A stretch of 64,000 bases of DNA from Campylobacter gracilis (GTDB lineage Bacteria > Campylobacterota > Campylobacteria > Campylobacterales > Campylobacteraceae), in the NCBI RefSeq assembly GCF_001190745.1, contig NZ_CP012196.1, positions 1,798,001 to 1,862,000 of the forward strand, in the 5' to 3' direction. The position numbers were made by a program, and so were the translations under genes. Positions within the stretch are counted from its first letter, which is position 1. Every line of letters starts with the position of its first letter. Below the pieces are notes generated by a model, which was given only the letters and a program-made list of their open reading frames with translations, had not been told where the DNA came from and did no database searches. This document shows, piece after piece, positions 61,253 through 64,000 of the stretch.

Positions 61253-61687
61253 TTTATTTTTGCCCCATATTTTCGCTCATCTTTTAAAATTTTAATGCCG
61301 CGCTCGTTTTTGCGCGCCGTGTTTAAATCCGCACCGAAGTAGAATTTTGCCCGCTTCTTAAGCGGACGAACAATGATAACGAAGTAGATTGCTTTTAAAT
61401 TTTAAAATTTTAATGCAAGCCGCTTTAAATTTAAAATTTCAAAAGACCCGCCTTTGTCCGTCTCGCGCGGCGATGAAATTTTAACGCCGCGTCTTACGGC
61501 GAAATTTTAAAATTTTACCTCGCCGTAAAATTTCACGCCGAAATTTCAAAACGAAATTTTAAGCCGAAACCAACTCAAAATTCCACGCCCGTAGCACAGA
61601 ATTTAAAGCCTGAAAAATTCCATCGCGGCGACTTAGAATTTTACTCGTTAAATTTTATAAATTTTGCACGCTTTTAAATCCGCAAAT
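61253..61687. repeat. 435-bp AT-palindrome array
   Basis: Contains long composite palindromes such as TAAATTTTAAAATTTTAA (about 61395-61415) and roughly 18 RAATTY hexamers. No gene. Confidence 0.65.
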
Positions 61688-62101
61688 TTAATACGCCTTT
61701 ACGAGCCGTAAATTTTCTAGATATATGACGCCGTCAAAAATGCCGCCCCCATTCGGCGCAGGCCAAGAAATGGCAATTCTTTTCGGCTCCTCGTCGTATT
61801 TAGGCTCGCAATAATTCTTTGAGCAGTCTATTTTAAATACCTCTTTATCGTTGCTATCAAAATCCGTCTGGGTAGAATTTTTAGGAATTTCCAGCGTGTG
61901 GATTATACGATACGGCTCGCCCTCTTTTGTGCGGGCGGACATTATTTTTATTAGCGTGTCTGTGCTGCCGTCCGAGGTCCTATAGACCCCGTCTTGCCCC
62001 AAGCCCGCCAGCTCGAATTTTTTCTCCTTGCTATAAAACGCAGAGATTATGGAACAGCCGCTAAAAAGCAAAGCTGCCGCAAATAACGCAAACGCCCTCA
62101 T
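61688..62101 (-). CDS. Lipoprotein of unknown function, 137 aa
   Basis: MRAFALFAAALLFSGC is a lipoprotein signal with lipobox LFSGC (Cys16). The mature part is a small beta protein with DGVYRTSDGSTDTLIKI and WPAPNGGGIFDGVIYLENL and one Cys pair (IDCSKNYCEPKY). Anchored in the inner or outer membrane. No family recognised. It ends the cluster that starts with the UPF0210 pair, 25 bases downstream of it. Confidence 0.8.
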   Translation of the reverse strand: MRAFALFAAALLFSGCSIISAFYSKEKKFELAGLGQDGVYRTSDGSTDTLIKIMSARTKEGEPYRIIHTLEIPKNSTQTDFDSNDKEVFKIDCSKNYCEPKYDEEPKRIAISWPAPNGGGIFDGVIYLENLRLVKAY

Positions 62102-62126
62102 TTTTCCTCCTTAAGCGGGTTAAGCT

Positions 62127-63464
62127 TTAATTCTTAAAACTATGAATAGGAGCCGGGATCTGGCCGCCGCGGGCGATGAAGTCAGCCGAGGAGTTTTTAT
62201 TTACGCTCATCACGGGCGCGCTGCCGAGCAGGCCGCCGAATTCCAGCGTGTCACCCTCTTTGCCTTTTGGGATTATGCGTACGGCGGTCGTTTTTTGATT
62301 TATGACGCCGATCGCGGCCTCGTCGGCTATGATCGCGGCGATCGTCTGCTCGGGCGTATCTTCCGGGATCGCGATCATATCAAGCCCCACCGAGCAAATC
62401 GCGGTCATCGCTTCGAGCTTTTCTAGGCTTAGCGAGCCTGCGCGCACTGCGGCGATCATGCCCTCGTCTTCGGAGACGGGGATAAACGCGCCGCTAAGCC
62501 CGCCTACTTGGTTGCAGGCCATCACTCCACCCTTTTTGACCGCGTCGTTTAGCAGCGCTAGAGCTGCCGTCGTGCCGTGCGTGCCGACGCGCTCTAGCCC
62601 CATCTCCTCAAGCACGCGCGCGACCGAATCGCCCACGGCAGGAGTCGGAGCTAGCGAGAGATCGACGATGCCAAATTTTACGCCAAGGCACTCGGAGGCC
62701 ATTTGACCTACGAGCTGTCCGATACGCGTGATCTTAAACGCCGTCTTTTTCACGGTCTCGGCGACCACGTCAAAACTCGCTCCGCGCACCTTCTCAAGCG
62801 CGCGCTTAACGACGCCGGGGCCGCTGACGCCCACGTTTATGACGACCTCGGCCTCGCCCACGCCGTGAAACGCGCCCGCCATAAAGGGATTATCCTCGAC
62901 GGCGTTGGCAAATACGACGAGTTTGGCGGCGCCCAAATCAGAAAGTCGCGCCGTCTCTTTGATCACGCGCCCCATATCGGCGACCGCGCTCATATTTATG
63001 CCCGTTTTGGTCGAGCCGATATTTACCGACGAGCAGACCTTTTGCGTCGCGGCAAGCGCGGCCGGGATGGAGTCGATCAAAATTTTATCGCCCTTTGCGT
63101 AGCCCTTTTGTACTAGCGCCGAAAAGCCGCCGATAAAGTCGATACCGACCTTTTGCGCCGCCTCGTCCATCGCTTTTGCTAGCGGGACATAGTCTGCGGC
63201 ATTCGTCGCAGCGCCGATGATGGCGATAGGCGTTACGCAGACGCGTTTATTTACGATCGGGATGCCGAGCTCTGCTGAAATTTCATTACCGACCTTTACC
63301 AGATCGCGCGCCTTGTCGGTGATTTTTGCATAAATTTTCTCCGCCGCTTTGCCCATATCGGGATCGATGCAGTCAAGTAGGCTAATGCCCATCGTGATCG
63401 TGCGGATGTCGAAATTTTGCTCCTCGATCATCGTGATCGTTTCGGTTACGTTTTTGATGTCCAT
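62127..63464 (-). CDS. PFL-like (UPF0210/DUF711) family protein, 445 aa
   Basis: Begins [32 protein letters not shown] and keeps the family blocks [60 protein letters not shown] and [20 protein letters not shown], each intact. The fold relates to anaerobic ribonucleotide reductase and pyruvate formate-lyase barrels, but the biochemical role is unknown. It follows the ACT-domain gene after nine bases; this pair is conserved in many Firmicutes and campylobacters. Confidence 0.92.
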   Translation of the reverse strand: MDIKNVTETITMIEEQNFDIRTITMGISLLDCIDPDMGKAAEKIYAKITDKARDLVKVGNEISAELGIPIVNKRVCVTPIAIIGAATNAADYVPLAKAMDEAAQKVGIDFIGGFSALVQKGYAKGDKILIDSIPAALAATQKVCSSVNIGSTKTGINMSAVADMGRVIKETARLSDLGAAKLVVFANAVEDNPFMAGAFHGVGEAEVVINVGVSGPGVVKRALEKVRGASFDVVAETVKKTAFKITRIGQLVGQMASECLGVKFGIVDLSLAPTPAVGDSVARVLEEMGLERVGTHGTTAALALLNDAVKKGGVMACNQVGGLSGAFIPVSEDEGMIAAVRAGSLSLEKLEAMTAICSVGLDMIAIPEDTPEQTIAAIIADEAAIGVINQKTTAVRIIPKGKEGDTLEFGGLLGSAPVMSVNKNSSADFIARGGQIPAPIHSFKN

Positions 63465-63473
63465 CTGTGCGCC

Positions 63474-63740
63474 TTAGATGTTGTGCATGGCGTCAAATAT
63501 CGCCGAGCTTTGGATGTTGATTTTTACTTTTAGCTTTTCGCCTAGCTCGTTTAGCTCCTCGCGTAGGGCCGTGAAGTCCTGCTTTTCCTCGCTGGAAACC
63601 ACCGCCATCATCGTAAAAAACTCATCCAAAACCGTCTGGCTGATGTCGTCTATGTTTAGCCCAAGCTGCGCGAGCTTGGCCGAAACGCCCGCCACAATGC
63701 CAACCTTGTCCTTACCGATCACCGTTACGATCGCTTTCAT
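63474..63740 (-). CDS. ACT-domain regulatory protein (UPF0237), 88 aa
   Basis: MKAIVTVIGKDKVGIVAGVSAKLAQLGLNIDDISQ is a single ACT domain with the G-x-x-x-G-I-V ligand loop. It probably binds an amino acid and regulates the adjacent UPF0210 protein, with which it always pairs. AAAGGAG precedes ATG 63740. Confidence 0.93.
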   Translation of the reverse strand: MKAIVTVIGKDKVGIVAGVSAKLAQLGLNIDDISQTVLDEFFTMMAVVSSEEKQDFTALREELNELGEKLKVKINIQSSAIFDAMHNI

Positions 63741-63790
63741 TTTTACTCCTTTTTAAAATTTAACGTTTTTGAGCGCGGAAGCCGTTAAAA

Positions 63791-63994
63791 CTACTGAATT
63801 TTGCCGCCGTTTGAAATTATCAGCGCAAACACGATTGCGACCAAAGCGTAAAATACTACCGCGAGCCATATCGCCCATCTATTCACGCCGCCGCCCCGCC
63901 TTAGGGCTTCGTCGTCCTGTTTATCCAATAGCGCGACAAATCTATAGCAAACAAAATATTTCGCCATAGTTCCACTACTGACACTAACCGCCAT
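63791..63994 (-). CDS. Small single-helix membrane protein, 67 aa or shorter
   Basis: The frame is open to the window edge. The start may be 63994 or the ATG at 63967 (MAKYFVCYRFVALLDKQDDE). It ends with one helix, WAIWLAVVFYALVAIVFALI, and a short tail. Function unknown. Confidence 0.5.
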   Translation of the reverse strand: MAVSVSSGTMAKYFVCYRFVALLDKQDDEALRRGGGVNRWAIWLAVVFYALVAIVFALIISNGGKIQ

Positions 63995-64000
63995 TCCTAT

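Noticed and set aside
1-64000. Poly-G phase-variable tracts typical of Campylobacter contingency genes
   Set aside because: No G or C run longer than about five or six bases was noticed in or before any gene; the (AG)7 tract is the only candidate.

Overview
The window looks like chromosome of a Campylobacter-type campylobacterote. The evidence is orthologue content and gene order: mrp, thiC, ispDF, an HP1021/Cj1608-type regulator, an ATP-sulfurylase-like gene and pgpA in one block; ribH-nusB-pyrF; uvrB divergent from three small genes; a metal-dependent KdsA. The coding DNA is GC-richer than in C. jejuni, and the gaps are crowded with AAATTT/GAATTT-type hexamers. An oral species such as C. 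gracilis is a guess. Coding density is uneven: compact coupled operons alternate with 0.4-1 kb gaps built of these AT palindromes set in GC-rich DNA.

Layout. 1-1210: the end of a GNAT acetyltransferase and a possible NYN/PIN-like nuclease. 1472-8869: an AT-rich, one-strand island of about 15 small genes that look like immunity proteins (colicin-D type, MafI-like, barstar-like, SUKH, a tandem Imm41-like pair, and several unknown or duplicated families). No toxin is visible, and four members are broken by a single nonsense codon or frameshift. 8949-9248: tRNA-Lys, tRNA-Asp and tRNA-Val. 9377-11170: a lytic transglycosylase and kdsA. 11322-13436: an AT-rich islet with a DarT/NADAR DNA ADP-ribosylation toxin-antitoxin pair behind an (AG)7 tract, followed by an unusual tRNA-Glu(CTC). 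13827-17934: a nikKMLQO nickel ECF transporter. 18075-23153: serS, a nadD-rsfS single frame and an NSS transporter. 23680-27932: a LysE exporter, sodB, an SMR pseudogene and ribH-nusB-pyrF. 28491-30874: a frameshifted HhH gene, a DUF3108-like protein and a membrane protein. 31053-38792: thiamine genes (thiE, thiH, thiG, thiF, thiS) interrupted by repeat arrays and a Sel1-repeat gene. 38785-45787: an ABC-F ATPase, a CDF efflux protein, dapD and two tandem exported paralogues. 46612-54469: mrp, thiC, ispDF, the HP1021-like regulator, the sulfurylase-like protein and pgpA. 54969-63994: a hydrolase, a three-gene hypothetical operon, uvrB, several membrane or lipoproteins, a UPF0210 protein and its ACT-domain partner.

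The most unusual theme is sequence expansion. At least seven conserved proteins (KdsA, NadD, ThiE, IspD, NikL, a DUF3108-like protein and the sulfurylase-like protein) carry low-complexity insertions of about 50-260 residues at one or two points, and NusB carries a 210-residue Lys-rich tail. In several cases the inserted DNA has the same hexamer-rich texture as the gaps. Three gaps are themselves open for 259-284 codons and end a few bases inside the start of the next gene. The hexamer fits RAATTY, the site methylated by the C. jejuni transformation-linked methylase CtsM, so a link to DNA uptake is an attractive but untested idea.

All calls rest on reading the translations and local DNA. No database search was possible, and family names for the small immunity-like genes are tentative.
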